64,000 nucleotides of DNA from Uliginosibacterium paludis (GCF_039631355.1 NZ_JBDIVF010000003.1:434001-498000), one strand, 5' to 3'. Positions 26,201 through 33,713 are shown, counted from the stretch's first letter. The notes: generated from the letters alone by a model not told the origin. Made by a program: numbers and translations.

Positions 26201-26441
26201 CGAGGGGCGTCCTCACATCGTGGATATGATCAAGAACAACGAAGTCACGCTCGTGATCAATACCGTTGATGAGAAGCGCCAGGCTGTGCTGGATTCGCGT
26301 TCGATCCGAACCAGTGCGCTCGCAGCAAAGGTTTCCATCTTCACAACCATCGAAGGGGCAAGAGCTGCCTGCATGGGCATTCGTCACCTCAACGATCTTG
26401 AACCCTATGCGTTGCAGGAACTGCACGCCAAGCTGAACTGA
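23232..26441 (+). CDS. carB: Carbamoyl-phosphate synthase large subunit
   Basis: A 1069-residue CarB of normal length. It is built of two homologous ATP-grasp halves (VLGGGPNRIGQGIEFDYCC marks the second), an oligomerisation domain between them and a C-terminal MGS allosteric domain (about 935-1069) containing ATKGTAGYLHNAGV. It makes carbamoyl phosphate from bicarbonate, ammonia and two ATP; in known CarB proteins the C-terminal domain binds UMP and ornithine. It follows carA by 61 bp. Confidence 0.98.
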   Translation: MPKRTDIQSILIIGAGPIIIGQACEFDYSGAQACKALRDEGYKVILVNSNPATIMTDPNMADVTYIEPITWQVLERIIEKERPDAVLPTMGGQTALNAALDLWRNGVLDKYKVELIGATPEAIDKAEDRLKFKDAMTKIGLESARSGIAHSMEEAMAVQAKVGFPAIIRPSFTMGGTGGGIAYNVEEFVEICTRGLDLSPTRELLIEESLLGWKEFEMEVVRDRHDNCIIVCSIENLDPMGVHTGDSITIAPAQTLTDKEYQIMRNASVAVLREIGVDTGGSNVQFAVNPKDGRLIVIEMNPRVSRSSALASKATGFPIAKVAAKLAVGFTLDELKNDITGGATPASFEPSIDYIVTKIPRFAFEKFPQAPDRLTTQMKSVGEVMAMGRTFQESFQKALRGLEVGVYGLDEVECDREELEHELANPGAERIWYVGQAFREGYSQEQVHQLTRIDPWFLAQIEDIILSEKSLSGRSLKSLDASALRALKRKGFSDRRISRLLGTDETAVRLHRHGLGVRPVYKRVDTCAAEFASNTAYMYSCYDEECESQPSDKKKIMVLGGGPNRIGQGIEFDYCCVHAALAMREDGYETIMVNCNPETVSTDYDTSDRLYFEPLTLEDILEIVAVEKPVGVIVQFGGQTPLKRARDLEANGVPIIGTSPDMIDAAEDRERFQKLLQDLGLKQPPNRTARNEADAIRLAAEIGYPLVVRPSYVLGGRAMEIVHEQKDLERYMREAIKVSNDSPVLLDRFLNDATEVDVDAMSDGQQVIIGGIMQHIEQAGVHSGDSACSLPPYTLSAELQDELRRQTEMMARALNVVGLMNVQFAIQGGTVYVLEVNPRASRTVPFVSKACSLPLAKIAARCMAGQSLASQGVTHEVVPPYFSVKEAVFPFNKFPGVDTILGPEMKSTGEVMGVGKTFAEAFVKSQLAAGARLPSSGTAFLSVKQSDRPKAVEVARELLELGFKVVATKGTAGYLHNAGVTSVTPVNKVTEGRPHIVDMIKNNEVTLVINTVDEKRQAVLDSRSIRTSALAAKVSIFTTIEGARAACMGIRHLNDLEPYALQELHAKLN

Positions 26442-26447
26442 AGAAAA

Positions 26448-26924
26448 ATGATCAAGACTCCATTGACCGTTAATGGCGCAGAGCTGCTGCGCGCCGAGCT
26501 GCACCATCTCAAGACTGTCGAGCGTCCGAACGTGATCGCGGCCATTGCTGAGGCCCGATCGCACGGAGACTTGTCGGAAAATGCCGAATACGACGCAGCC
26601 AAGGAACGCCAGGGCTTTGTCGAAGGACGCATTGCCGAGGTGGAAAGCAAGCTCTCCACCGCCCAGATCATTGATCCGGCACTGCTGGATGCCGATGGCC
26701 GCTGCGTGTTCGGAGCGACCGTGGACTTGGAAGATCTCGAAACCAACAAGCGTGTCGTCTACCAGATCGTGGGCGAGGACGAAGCTGACCTGAAATCAGG
26801 CAAGATCTCTGTCAGTTCTCCGATCGCCCGTGCATTGATCGGAAAATCGGCGGGCGACGTGGCCGAGGTGCAGGCGCCCGGCGGCGTTCGCGAATACGAG
26901 ATCATCGACGTTCGCTACATCTGA
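26448..26924 (+). CDS. greA: Transcription elongation factor GreA
   Basis: A 158-residue GreA. The N-terminal coiled coil carries the acidic tip SHGDLSENAEYDAAKERQ (about 37-54), and the C-terminal FKBP-like domain has VGEDEADLKSGKISVSSPIARALIGK. GreA enters the RNA polymerase secondary channel and stimulates cleavage of backtracked RNA. It lies 6 bp after carB and so is probably co-transcribed, a common proteobacterial arrangement. Confidence 0.97.
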   Translation: MIKTPLTVNGAELLRAELHHLKTVERPNVIAAIAEARSHGDLSENAEYDAAKERQGFVEGRIAEVESKLSTAQIIDPALLDADGRCVFGATVDLEDLETNKRVVYQIVGEDEADLKSGKISVSSPIARALIGKSAGDVAEVQAPGGVREYEIIDVRYI

Positions 26925-26929
26925 TCAGC

Positions 26930-27382
26930 ATGTCGAGACTAGCCGAGTCTTTGTATGCGCTAGCTGTCACCGTGTGGGTCGGCGCGCTTTGGGCCATCGG
27001 ATACATCTCGGCCCCGGTTCTCTTCGAATACGCGGGAGACAGGACGCTTGCAGGGACGCTTGCCGGACATCAGTTTGCGATCGTGGCCTGGCTGGGCATC
27101 GTATGTGGCGTGTATCTGATGATCTACATGCTGTTCCGGGAGGGAGGCAAAGCGCTGCGCCAGCCTGCCTTCTGGCTTGTGCTGGTCATGTGGCTGCTCG
27201 TGCTGGCAGGGCATTTCGGCATCAGCCCGATCGTTGAAAGATTGCGGATAGATATCGCCCGAGATGTCGTTCAGAGCGTCGTGCGCAGCCGTTTTGCAAC
27301 CTGGCACGGCATTGCGAGCGTGCTCTGGCTGATCGAAAGCGTGCTCGGCGTGGCACTTGTCACGCAACTGATCCGGAAATGA
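26930..27382 (+). CDS. DUF4149/TMEM205-like integral membrane protein
   Basis: A 150-residue protein with four predicted membrane helices (about 8-30, 47-67, 78-98 and 127-147) and the family features WVGALWAIGYISAPVLF near the start and FATWHGIASVLWLIE near the end. The family is common beside greA or carAB in betaproteobacteria, but its function is not known. It starts 5 bp after greA and is the last gene before a terminator. Confidence 0.8.
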   Translation: MSRLAESLYALAVTVWVGALWAIGYISAPVLFEYAGDRTLAGTLAGHQFAIVAWLGIVCGVYLMIYMLFREGGKALRQPAFWLVLVMWLLVLAGHFGISPIVERLRIDIARDVVQSVVRSRFATWHGIASVLWLIESVLGVALVTQLIRK

Positions 27383-27408
27383 AAAAGGCCGGCATGTGCC
27401 GGCCTTTT
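27382..27408. terminator. Bidirectional terminator between the DUF4149 gene and yhbY
   Basis: AAAAGGCCGGC/GCCGGCCTTTT (27383-27393 and 27398-27408) forms a perfect 11-bp stem with loop ATGT. A/T runs lie on both sides, and convergent genes end on either side of it. Confidence 0.88.
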
Positions 27409-27423
27409 GCAAAGACTGCGAGC

Positions 27424-27891
27424 TCAGCGCGCACTCTTGCGGGTGCGACCAGCACCGGCAGAGGGTTTGCGATAGCGCGGCTCAGGCGCTCCGGCCAGCG
27501 ATTTGCGGGGGGCGTTGCTTGTGGTCGGGCGCCCAGGCCGCAGGTCGAAGCCCGCTTTGTCTGCAGTTTTTCGGCGCGCACCTGCCGGGCTTTCCTGCTT
27601 GGCCTGAGGTTTGTGCAAGTCCGGATTCAGCCGGTAGACCACCAGCAGCTTCCCGATGCTCTGCACCGAATGACAAGAGAGCTGCGAACAGATTTCCTGA
27701 AGGTAGGCGATGCGGGCGTCCCGGTCGTCCCCATAAACTCGGATCTTGATCAGTTCGTGAGCCTTCAGTGCCAGCTCGATTTCCTTCAGCACATTGCTCG
27801 TCAGGCCGTTGCCGGCGATACTCACGACAGGATCAAGGTGATGGGCTTGTGCGCGGAGTTCGCGACGTTTCGCAGGGCTAAGATCTTGCAT
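27424..27891 (-). CDS. yhbY: YhbY-family CRM-domain RNA-binding protein with basic tail
   Basis: A 155-residue protein. Residues 1-95 form a CRM domain with LRAQAHHLDPVVSIAGNGLT, LIKIRVYG and a GKLLVVYR block. YhbY associates with pre-50S ribosomal particles. Residues about 96-155 are an Arg/Lys/Pro/Ser-rich, probably disordered extension, absent from the about 97-residue E. coli protein. It is divergent from rlmE across 39 bp; on its strand TACAAT at 27919-27924 could be a -10 box. Confidence 0.92.
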   Translation of the reverse strand: MQDLSPAKRRELRAQAHHLDPVVSIAGNGLTSNVLKEIELALKAHELIKIRVYGDDRDARIAYLQEICSQLSCHSVQSIGKLLVVYRLNPDLHKPQAKQESPAGARRKTADKAGFDLRPGRPTTSNAPRKSLAGAPEPRYRKPSAGAGRTRKSAR

Positions 27892-27930
27892 GTGTTTGAT
27901 TAATCCTCACTAAAGTTGAATTGTAGTGCC

Positions 27931-28551
27931 ATGAAGCCCAGCAAGACCAGCAAGTCCTGGATGCAGGAACACGTAAATGACCCCTGGGTGCAGAAGGCGA
28001 AGGTTGCCGGATACCGCGCTCGCGCCGCTTTCAAGCTGATTGAAATCGATAGGAAAGACCGCCTGATCCGACCCGGCATGGTCGTTGTCGACCTGGGTTC
28101 TGCCCCCGGTTCTTGGTCGCAGATTGCGGCGCCACTCGTCAAACCCGGTGGACAAGCGTTTGCTCTGGATATCCTGCCTATGGAGCCCGTGCCCGACGTA
28201 TGTTTCCTGCAAGGCGACTTCCGGGAAGACTCGGTGCTCGCGGAGTTTGAAAAAATGCTTGCGGGGAGGGCCGTGGACCTTGTGTTATCGGATATGGCCC
28301 CCAACATGTCGGGTAATGCGGTCAGCGATGACGGTCGAATGATGTATCTGGCGGAGTTGGCGCTCGAGTTTTCGAGATCCCATTTGCGGCCGGGCGGCAA
28401 CATGCTTATCAAAGTGTTTCAGGGGGCCGGCTTCATGGAGTTTCGTGCTGAAATGCAGAAGACCTTTCGCAGTGTCGTTTCGCGCAAGCCCGAGGCCTCT
28501 CGTGACCGCAGTGCCGAGGTCTACCTCCTCGGGCTTGACAGAAAGGCCTGA
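27931..28551 (+). CDS. rlmE: 23S rRNA (uridine-2'-O)-methyltransferase RlmE (FtsJ/RrmJ)
   Basis: A 206-residue RrmJ methyltransferase that methylates U2552 of 23S rRNA in E. coli. The SAM site is VDLGSAPGSWSQ, and the catalytic Lys-Asp-Lys-Glu set is visible in RAAFKL, LSDMAPNMSG, LIKVFQG and SAEVYLLG. The ATG at 27931 is chosen; an upstream TTG would add five unlikely residues. It stands before ftsH, the usual proteobacterial order. Confidence 0.96.
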   Translation: MKPSKTSKSWMQEHVNDPWVQKAKVAGYRARAAFKLIEIDRKDRLIRPGMVVVDLGSAPGSWSQIAAPLVKPGGQAFALDILPMEPVPDVCFLQGDFREDSVLAEFEKMLAGRAVDLVLSDMAPNMSGNAVSDDGRMMYLAELALEFSRSHLRPGGNMLIKVFQGAGFMEFRAEMQKTFRSVVSRKPEASRDRSAEVYLLGLDRKA

Positions 28552-28575
28552 CGTGCCCGCTATTGCATGGATTGT

Positions 28576-28604
28576 TTGCCGGCGGGAACGTTCCTACATA
28601 GAAT
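28576..28604 (+). promoter_or_regulatory. Probable promoter of ftsH
   Basis: TTGCCG (28576-28581), 17 nt, then TAGAAT (28599-28604). The spacer holds the perfect palindrome GGAACGTTCC (28585-28594). Downstream, AGTCCC/GGGACT can pair in the leader just before the ribosome site. Confidence 0.55.
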
Positions 28605-28657
28605 GAGTCAAGAGTTTTGTCAGTCCCTTCCTTCATCGGGACTTATCGGGAGTTGCT

Positions 28658-30550
28658 TTGAATAACAACGTTTTCAAGAATGTTGCGATCTGGCTGGTGA
28701 TCGGCGTGGTTCTGCTGACCATCTTCAATCAGTTCAACGGTCGTCAGACTCAACAGAACACCATGGAATACTCCCAGTTCATGGAAGATGCCAAGGCCGG
28801 GCGAATCGCCAAGGCCAGCATTGACGCTCAGCGTCATGTTGTCACGGCTCTGACTCAGGAAGGCCGTCAGGTTGTGGTTAATTACCCGCCTGACCTCTGG
28901 ATGGTTTCGGATCTTCTGCACGCAAACGTGCAGGTTTCATCCAAGCCCGAAGAAGAGCCGTCCTGGCTCGCCAGTGTTTTCCTTCAGCTCCTGCCTGTCC
29001 TCCTGATGGTGGGAGTCTGGATCTTCTTCATGCGTCAGATGCAGGGGGGCGGCAAGGGCGGAGCATTTTCGTTCGGCAAGAGCAAGGCTCGCATGCTGGA
29101 CGAGTCCGCAAACTCCATCACCTTCGCTGACGTCGCAGGTTGCGACGAGGCCAAGGAAGAGGTCGGCGAGCTTGTGGAGTTCCTTCGTGATCCTTCAAAG
29201 TTTCAGAAGCTGGGTGGCCGGATTCCGAAAGGCGTCCTGATGGTGGGCTCTCCCGGTACCGGTAAGACCCTGCTTGCGAAAGCGATCGCCGGCGAGGCGA
29301 AGGTTCCGTTCTTCAGCATTTCCGGCTCTGATTTTGTCGAGATGTTTGTGGGCGTGGGTGCTGCACGTGTCAGGGACATGTTCGAGAACGCCAAGAAGGC
29401 GGCTCCGTGCATCATTTTCATCGACGAGATCGACGCGGTAGGCCGTCAGCGGGGTGCTGGCCTCGGTGGTGGTAATGATGAGCGCGAACAGACGCTGAAC
29501 CAGATGCTCGTCGAGATGGACGGTTTTGAAGGGAACTCGGGCGTTATCGTGATCGCCGCGACCAACCGTCCTGATGTTCTTGATCCGGCCTTGCTGCGAC
29601 CCGGCCGCTTCGATCGCCAGGTGACGGTACCGCTGCCCGACATCCGTGGTCGCGAGCAGATTATCAAGGTCCATATGCGCAAGGTCCCCGTTGCGCCTGA
29701 CGTGGACGCGATGGTCCTGGCGAGAGGAACGCCCGGAATGGCAGGGGCGGACCTTGCCAATCTGGTCAATGAAGCAGCCCTGTTTGCTGCACGCGGAAAC
29801 AAGCGTCTTGTTGATATGGACGACTTCGAGCGTGCCAAGGACAAGATCTTCATGGGGGCCGAGCGCAAGTCGATGGTGATTTCGCCCGAAGAGAAAAAGG
29901 CGACGGCTTATCACGAGTCCGGACACGCCATTATTGGCTCCCTGCTTCCGGGGTGTGATCCGGTTCACAAGGTCACGGTGATTCCGCGGGGCAGGGCGCT
30001 TGGCGTCACCTGGTCCTTGCCAGAACGCGATCGTACAAGCCTTTATCAGGATCAGATGCTTGCCCAGATCAGCATGCTGTTTGGCGGCCGCGTGGCGGAA
30101 GAACTGTTTGTCGGAAAGGTCTCTACCGGCGCGTCGAATGACTTTGAGCGCGCAACGGCGACTGCACGAGACATGGTGACCCGCTACGGCATGTCAGCAG
30201 AACTGGGGCCGATGGTGTACGCCGAAAACGAGGGCGAGGTTTTTCTCGGCCGTTCGGTAACCACCCACAAGAACGTGTCGGAGGCCACCTTGCAGAAGGT
30301 GGATGCCGAGATTCGCCGGATCATTGACGAGCAATACGATCTTGCGCGTCGTCTTCTTCAGGAGCATCGTGACAAGGTTGAAACGATGACTTCCGCGCTG
30401 CTTGAGTGGGAAACCATTGATGCAGACCAGATCCGGGACATCATGGAAGGGCGTCCGCCTCGTCCTCCTAAGCCTCCTGCGGGCTTGACGCCGCCTCGGC
30501 AGGATGAAGGACCTGGCGCGGCTCCAGCCGCCCCTGCTCCGATCGCCTGA
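28658..30550 (+). CDS. ftsH: ATP-dependent zinc metalloprotease FtsH
   Basis: A 630-residue membrane AAA+ protease. Two N-terminal membrane helices (about 8-26 and 107-127) flank a periplasmic domain. The AAA domain has Walker A GSPGTGKT (197-204), Walker B IIFIDEIDAVG and the second region of homology. The protease domain has the zinc motif HESGH (419-423). FtsH degrades membrane proteins and regulators such as sigma-32 and LpxC in E. coli; LapB, encoded later in this window, is an LpxC-turnover partner there. The start codon is TTG with GGGAG 5 nt upstream. Confidence 0.98.
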   Translation: MNNNVFKNVAIWLVIGVVLLTIFNQFNGRQTQQNTMEYSQFMEDAKAGRIAKASIDAQRHVVTALTQEGRQVVVNYPPDLWMVSDLLHANVQVSSKPEEEPSWLASVFLQLLPVLLMVGVWIFFMRQMQGGGKGGAFSFGKSKARMLDESANSITFADVAGCDEAKEEVGELVEFLRDPSKFQKLGGRIPKGVLMVGSPGTGKTLLAKAIAGEAKVPFFSISGSDFVEMFVGVGAARVRDMFENAKKAAPCIIFIDEIDAVGRQRGAGLGGGNDEREQTLNQMLVEMDGFEGNSGVIVIAATNRPDVLDPALLRPGRFDRQVTVPLPDIRGREQIIKVHMRKVPVAPDVDAMVLARGTPGMAGADLANLVNEAALFAARGNKRLVDMDDFERAKDKIFMGAERKSMVISPEEKKATAYHESGHAIIGSLLPGCDPVHKVTVIPRGRALGVTWSLPERDRTSLYQDQMLAQISMLFGGRVAEELFVGKVSTGASNDFERATATARDMVTRYGMSAELGPMVYAENEGEVFLGRSVTTHKNVSEATLQKVDAEIRRIIDEQYDLARRLLQEHRDKVETMTSALLEWETIDADQIRDIMEGRPPRPPKPPAGLTPPRQDEGPGAAPAAPAPIA

Positions 30551-30572
30551 GCTTATCGACACTGAAGGTGTG

Positions 30573-30595
30573 AGCCCCGCGAATGCGGGGCTTTT
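30573..30595 (+). terminator. Terminator after ftsH
   Basis: AGCCCCGC/GCGGGGCT (30573-30580 and 30585-30592) with loop GAAT is followed by TTTT. It closes the ftsH transcript 23 bp past the stop codon. Confidence 0.88.
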
Positions 30596-30643
30596 CGCTT
30601 GGCGGGAAGTTGATCCCAGCGAAGCCTGTCGGCTTCTCCGGTT

Positions 30644-30672
30644 TTGACGAAAATGTTGTATCTACCTACCGA
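30644..30672 (+). promoter_or_regulatory. Possible promoter of glmM
   Basis: TTGACG (30644-30649), 17 nt, then TACCGA (30667-30672). The -35 box is good and the -10 box weak. It lies in the 237-bp gap between ftsH and glmM, after the ftsH terminator. The gap also holds TTCGCT/AGCGAA and GAAGCC/GGCTTC hairpins. Confidence 0.35.
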
Positions 30673-30787
30673 GTCCACTGCTTTGAATTTCTGAACGGCC
30701 TGATTGTGCAGCGCAGACGTTCGGCTTGAATCTACGGTTGGACTAATGAGCTCCTGGAATTCATGGAGCCCGTTTTGGAGACAAGGA

Positions 30788-32140
30788 ATGGCCAGAAAGT
30801 ATTTCGGAACCGATGGCGTCAGAGGACGGGTCGGCGTAGCGCCCATCACGCCGGACTTCGTCATGCGCTTGGGATATGCAGCAGGCAAGACACTTGTTGC
30901 CCGCGAGAAGCTCGCCGCTGGCCAGCATCCTGCAGTCCTGATCGGTAAAGACACGCGCGTATCGGGTTACATGCTTGAAGCAGCGCTGGAAGCGGGGTTC
31001 GCCGCTGCGGGCGTGAACGTGATTCTCGCCGGACCGATCCCGACGCCTGCCGTTGCATATCTGACCCGAGCGCTCAGGTTGCAGGCGGGTGTAGTTCTCT
31101 CAGCCTCCCACAATCCTTACTACGACAACGGGATCAAGTTTTTCTCTGCTGCGGGATCAAAGCTGCCTGATGCCGTTGAGGAGGAGATCGAGGCGCATCT
31201 CGATGAGCCGATGGGGTGTGCCGAATCCTCCCTGCTTGGCCGTGCAAAGAGGATTGACGATGCGGCGGGGCGCTATATCGAGTTCTGCAAAAGCACCTTT
31301 CCGGGGGATCTTGATCTTCGCGGCTTGAAGATCGCGCTTGATTGCGCGCATGGCGCGGCGTATCACATTGCGCCCAAAGTGTTCCATGAACTCGGGGCCG
31401 AGATTGTCAGCGTCGGTGTTCAGCCGGATGGCATGAACATCAACGACGGCGTTGGGGCGACTGTTCCTGCCAGCATACGTGAGGCTGTTCTCAAGCATGG
31501 CGCGGATTTGGGTATCTCTCTCGATGGCGATGGCGACAGGCTTCTCATGTGTGACCGCGCCGGAGAGTTATACGATGGAGACAAACTGCTCTACGTCATC
31601 GCCCGTTCGCTCAAGGATGAAGGCCGTTTGCCAGGGGTCGTGGGAACGCTGATGAGCAACTTGGGGTTCGAGCATGCCATCAAGCGTCTTGGTGCTGATT
31701 TTGTTAGGGCCAAAGTTGGCGACCGATATGTGCTGGAACAACTGATTGAACACGGGTATCGCATCGGAGGCGAGAATTCCGGGCATATCATTTGCCTTGA
31801 TCGGCACACCACTGGGGACGGCATCGTTTCCGCCTTGCAGGTGCTTGCTTCGTTGCGTCTGAGATCCGAAACTCTTGCGCAGGCCTGCTCCGATCTTGTG
31901 TTCTATCCGCAGCGGCTCATAAACGTTCGGATGAAGAACGGATTCGACTGGCGGTCGGACACAGGGATCTCGGCGGCTATCGAGGTTGCCGAGCGAGAGC
32001 TGGGAGACTCCGGACGCGTGCTGCTGCGAGCATCAGGCACAGAACCCTTGCTGAGAGTTCTGGTTGAGGGGCGTGATGCGGAACTTGTTGAGCAATTGGG
32101 AAGGCAGATTGCGTCGGCTGTTTCCTCGGCGTTTGAGTAA
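30788..32140 (+). CDS. glmM: Phosphoglucosamine mutase GlmM
   Basis: A 450-residue phosphohexomutase that converts glucosamine-6-P to glucosamine-1-P for UDP-GlcNAc (peptidoglycan and lipid A). The N-terminal RKYFGTDGVRGRVG is diagnostic. The phosphoserine loop is VVLSASHNPYYDNGIKF (Ser107), the metal loop is SLDGDGDRLLMCD, and the sugar loop GGENSGHI is present. The ATG at 30788 with GACAAGGA upstream is chosen over an earlier in-frame start. folP, which usually separates ftsH and glmM, is absent. Confidence 0.97.
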   Translation: MARKYFGTDGVRGRVGVAPITPDFVMRLGYAAGKTLVAREKLAAGQHPAVLIGKDTRVSGYMLEAALEAGFAAAGVNVILAGPIPTPAVAYLTRALRLQAGVVLSASHNPYYDNGIKFFSAAGSKLPDAVEEEIEAHLDEPMGCAESSLLGRAKRIDDAAGRYIEFCKSTFPGDLDLRGLKIALDCAHGAAYHIAPKVFHELGAEIVSVGVQPDGMNINDGVGATVPASIREAVLKHGADLGISLDGDGDRLLMCDRAGELYDGDKLLYVIARSLKDEGRLPGVVGTLMSNLGFEHAIKRLGADFVRAKVGDRYVLEQLIEHGYRIGGENSGHIICLDRHTTGDGIVSALQVLASLRLRSETLAQACSDLVFYPQRLINVRMKNGFDWRSDTGISAAIEVAERELGDSGRVLLRASGTEPLLRVLVEGRDAELVEQLGRQIASAVSSAFE

Positions 32141-32180
32141 AGTCCGCACCAGGTATTTTCGTAAGAGTTTATGTTTGTGC

Positions 32181-32209
32181 TTGACAGACCTTTTTTTGTT
32201 TTCTAGAAT
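32181..32209 (+). promoter_or_regulatory. Strong sigma-70 promoter of secG (and probably tRNA-Leu and nuo)
   Basis: TTGACA (32181-32186) matches the -35 consensus exactly. It is followed by a 17-nt T-rich spacer and TAGAAT (32204-32209). The predicted start, about 32216, lies 30 nt before the secG ATG. Confidence 0.85.
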
Positions 32210-32245
32210 CTTGTTTTCTTTCAAACGGCGAAACGCTTTAAACAA

Positions 32246-32575
32246 ATGAGTGGTTTCTGGTTTAGTCTCCTGCTGGTTGTGCATATTCTGGTGGGTTGTG
32301 CTGTGATTGGCTTCGTGCTGCTCCAGCATGGCAAGGGGGCTGACATGGGGGCGGCGTTTGGTAGCGGGGCGTCGGGTAGTCTGTTCGGGTCCTCCGGTTC
32401 TGCGAATTTCCTCAGTCGCACAACTGCCGTCTTGGCTACGGTGTTTTTTGTGACCAGCTTGTCTCTTAGCTATTTTGCGACTGGTTCGCGGGGTTCTGAG
32501 GGTGCTAGCTTGATGAAGGGTGTTGCTGTTCCTGCTGCATCTGGTTCAGTGCCCTCGCAAGAAGTTCCTAAATAA
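32246..32575 (+). CDS. secG: Protein-export membrane protein SecG
   Basis: A 109-residue SecG with two membrane helices (about 4-26 and 55-76) and the typical linker QHGKGADMGAAFGSGASGS. SecG assists SecYE in preprotein translocation. The start has no clear Shine-Dalgarno. The C-terminal 30 residues are variable, as in the family. It precedes tRNA-Leu and nuoA, the usual proteobacterial order; tpiA, often just upstream, is missing. Confidence 0.96.
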   Translation: MSGFWFSLLLVVHILVGCAVIGFVLLQHGKGADMGAAFGSGASGSLFGSSGSANFLSRTTAVLATVFFVTSLSLSYFATGSRGSEGASLMKGVAVPAASGSVPSQEVPK

Positions 32576-32637
32576 AATAATTAAAAGCTGCGGCTAGGGT
32601 TGTTGCTTAGCTGTAAGCTATAAGTTGTTCGAGAAGT

Positions 32638-32722
32638 GCCGACGTGGTGAAATTGGTAGACACGCCATCTTGAGGGGGTGGTGGCGCAAGCCGTATGAGT
32701 TCGAGTCTCATCGTCGGCACCA
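32638..32722 (+). tRNA. tRNA-Leu (anticodon GAG)
   Basis: The full cloverleaf can be drawn. The acceptor stem is GCCGACG/CGTCGGC, with discriminator A and an encoded CCA. The anticodon stem is CCATC/GGTGG with loop TTGAGGG (anticodon GAG at 32672-32674). A long class II variable arm follows, and the T-arm is ATGAG-TTCGAGT-CTCAT. It reads CUC/CUU. TATAAG at 32619-32624 could be its own -10 box, but no -35 box fits; readthrough from secG is likely. Confidence 0.97.
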
Positions 32723-32731
32723 GAGAGATTG

Positions 32732-32758
32732 AAACGCCCGCTTGTTAGCGGGCGTTTT
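32732..32758 (+). terminator. Terminator-like hairpin between tRNA-Leu and nuoA
   Basis: AAACGCCCGC/GCGGGCGTTT (32732-32741 and 32748-32757) has loop TTGTTA and one further T. It ends only 34 bp before the nuoA ATG. Confidence 0.85.
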
Positions 32759-32791
32759 GCAATGAGCAGGTTTCCCCAAGAGGAAGCAGTA

Positions 32792-33166
32792 ATGCTGAAC
32801 AATTACTTTCCCGTTCTGCTCTTTATCGCGGTTGGCTTGGCTGTTGGCGTTGCGCCAATGGTTCTAGGCCGACTGCTTGCCCCATATAAGCCCGATCCCG
32901 AAAAATTATCTCCCTACGAGTGTGGGTTCGAGCCCTTCGAAGAGGCGCGCATGCGCTTCGACGTACGTTATTATCTGATCGCTATTCTCTTTATTCTTTT
33001 TGATCTTGAGGTGGCATTTTTGCTGCCTTGGGCGTCAATTGTGAAAGAACTGGCAGGTATCGAGACCGTTCGCATGTTCGGTTTCGTCGAGATGTTCGTC
33101 TTTCTCGGAATTCTCGTGATCGGCTATGTGTACGTCTGGAAGAAGGGTGCGCTCGACTGGGAGTGA
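32792..33166 (+). CDS. nuoA: NADH-quinone oxidoreductase subunit A
   Basis: A 124-residue membrane subunit of complex I with three helices and the family block YECGFEPFEEARMRFDVRYYL around residue 40, cited in part; its Cys lies in the quinone-site loop. It starts the complete nuoA-N set. The ATG at 32792 has AGAGGAAGC upstream and removes 21 unlikely residues encoded by the preceding terminator. Confidence 0.97.
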   Translation: MLNNYFPVLLFIAVGLAVGVAPMVLGRLLAPYKPDPEKLSPYECGFEPFEEARMRFDVRYYLIAILFILFDLEVAFLLPWASIVKELAGIETVRMFGFVEMFVFLGILVIGYVYVWKKGALDWE

Positions 33167-33221
33167 TCCTGGCCTGATATCCCTGCTCCAAGACGCCTGA
33201 CTCTACAAAGAGGGGCTCTCT

Positions 33222-33713
33222 GTGAGTATTGAAGGTGTTTTTCGCGAAGGCTTTGTCACGACCTCCCTTGATGCTGTCATCAATTGGACAAGGACGGGCT
33301 CGTTGTGGCCGATGACTTTCGGTCTTGCTTGCTGTGCCGTGGAAATGATCCATGCCGGCTGCTCTCGTTACGATCTTGATCGGTTCGGCGTCGTTTTTCG
33401 TCCCAGTCCACGTCAGTCCGATCTCATGATTGTTGCCGGAACCCTGTGCAACAAGATGGCGCCTGCCTTGCGCAAGGTGTACGACCAGATGGCGGAGCCA
33501 AGATGGGTGATTTCCATGGGCTCATGCGCAAATGGGGGCGGCTATTACCATTACTCCTATTCTGTCGTTCGGGGATGTGACCGGATTGTTCCGGTAGACG
33601 TTTACGTGCCTGGTTGTCCCCCAACCGCCGAAGCCTTGATTTACGGAATTCTCCAGCTTCAGAACAAGATTCGTCGTACAAATACGATTGCTCGTGAAGG
33701 AGTGCCTGCCTGA
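33222..33713 (+). CDS. nuoB: NADH-quinone oxidoreductase subunit B
   Basis: A 163-residue peripheral-arm subunit that holds cluster N2, the last iron-sulfur centre before quinone. The cysteine set is visible: GLACCAVEMIH, SMGSCANGGGYYHYSYS and YVPGCPPTAEAL. The start is GTG, with AGAGGGG upstream. It ends where nuoC begins. Confidence 0.98.
   Translation: MSIEGVFREGFVTTSLDAVINWTRTGSLWPMTFGLACCAVEMIHAGCSRYDLDRFGVVFRPSPRQSDLMIVAGTLCNKMAPALRKVYDQMAEPRWVISMGSCANGGGYYHYSYSVVRGCDRIVPVDVYVPGCPPTAEALIYGILQLQNKIRRTNTIAREGVPA

Noticed and set aside
32638..32722. tRNA-Leu as the attachment site of an integrated element
   Set aside because: No integrase and no direct repeat of the tRNA 3' end were noticed, and secG, tRNA-Leu and nuoA are normal neighbours.
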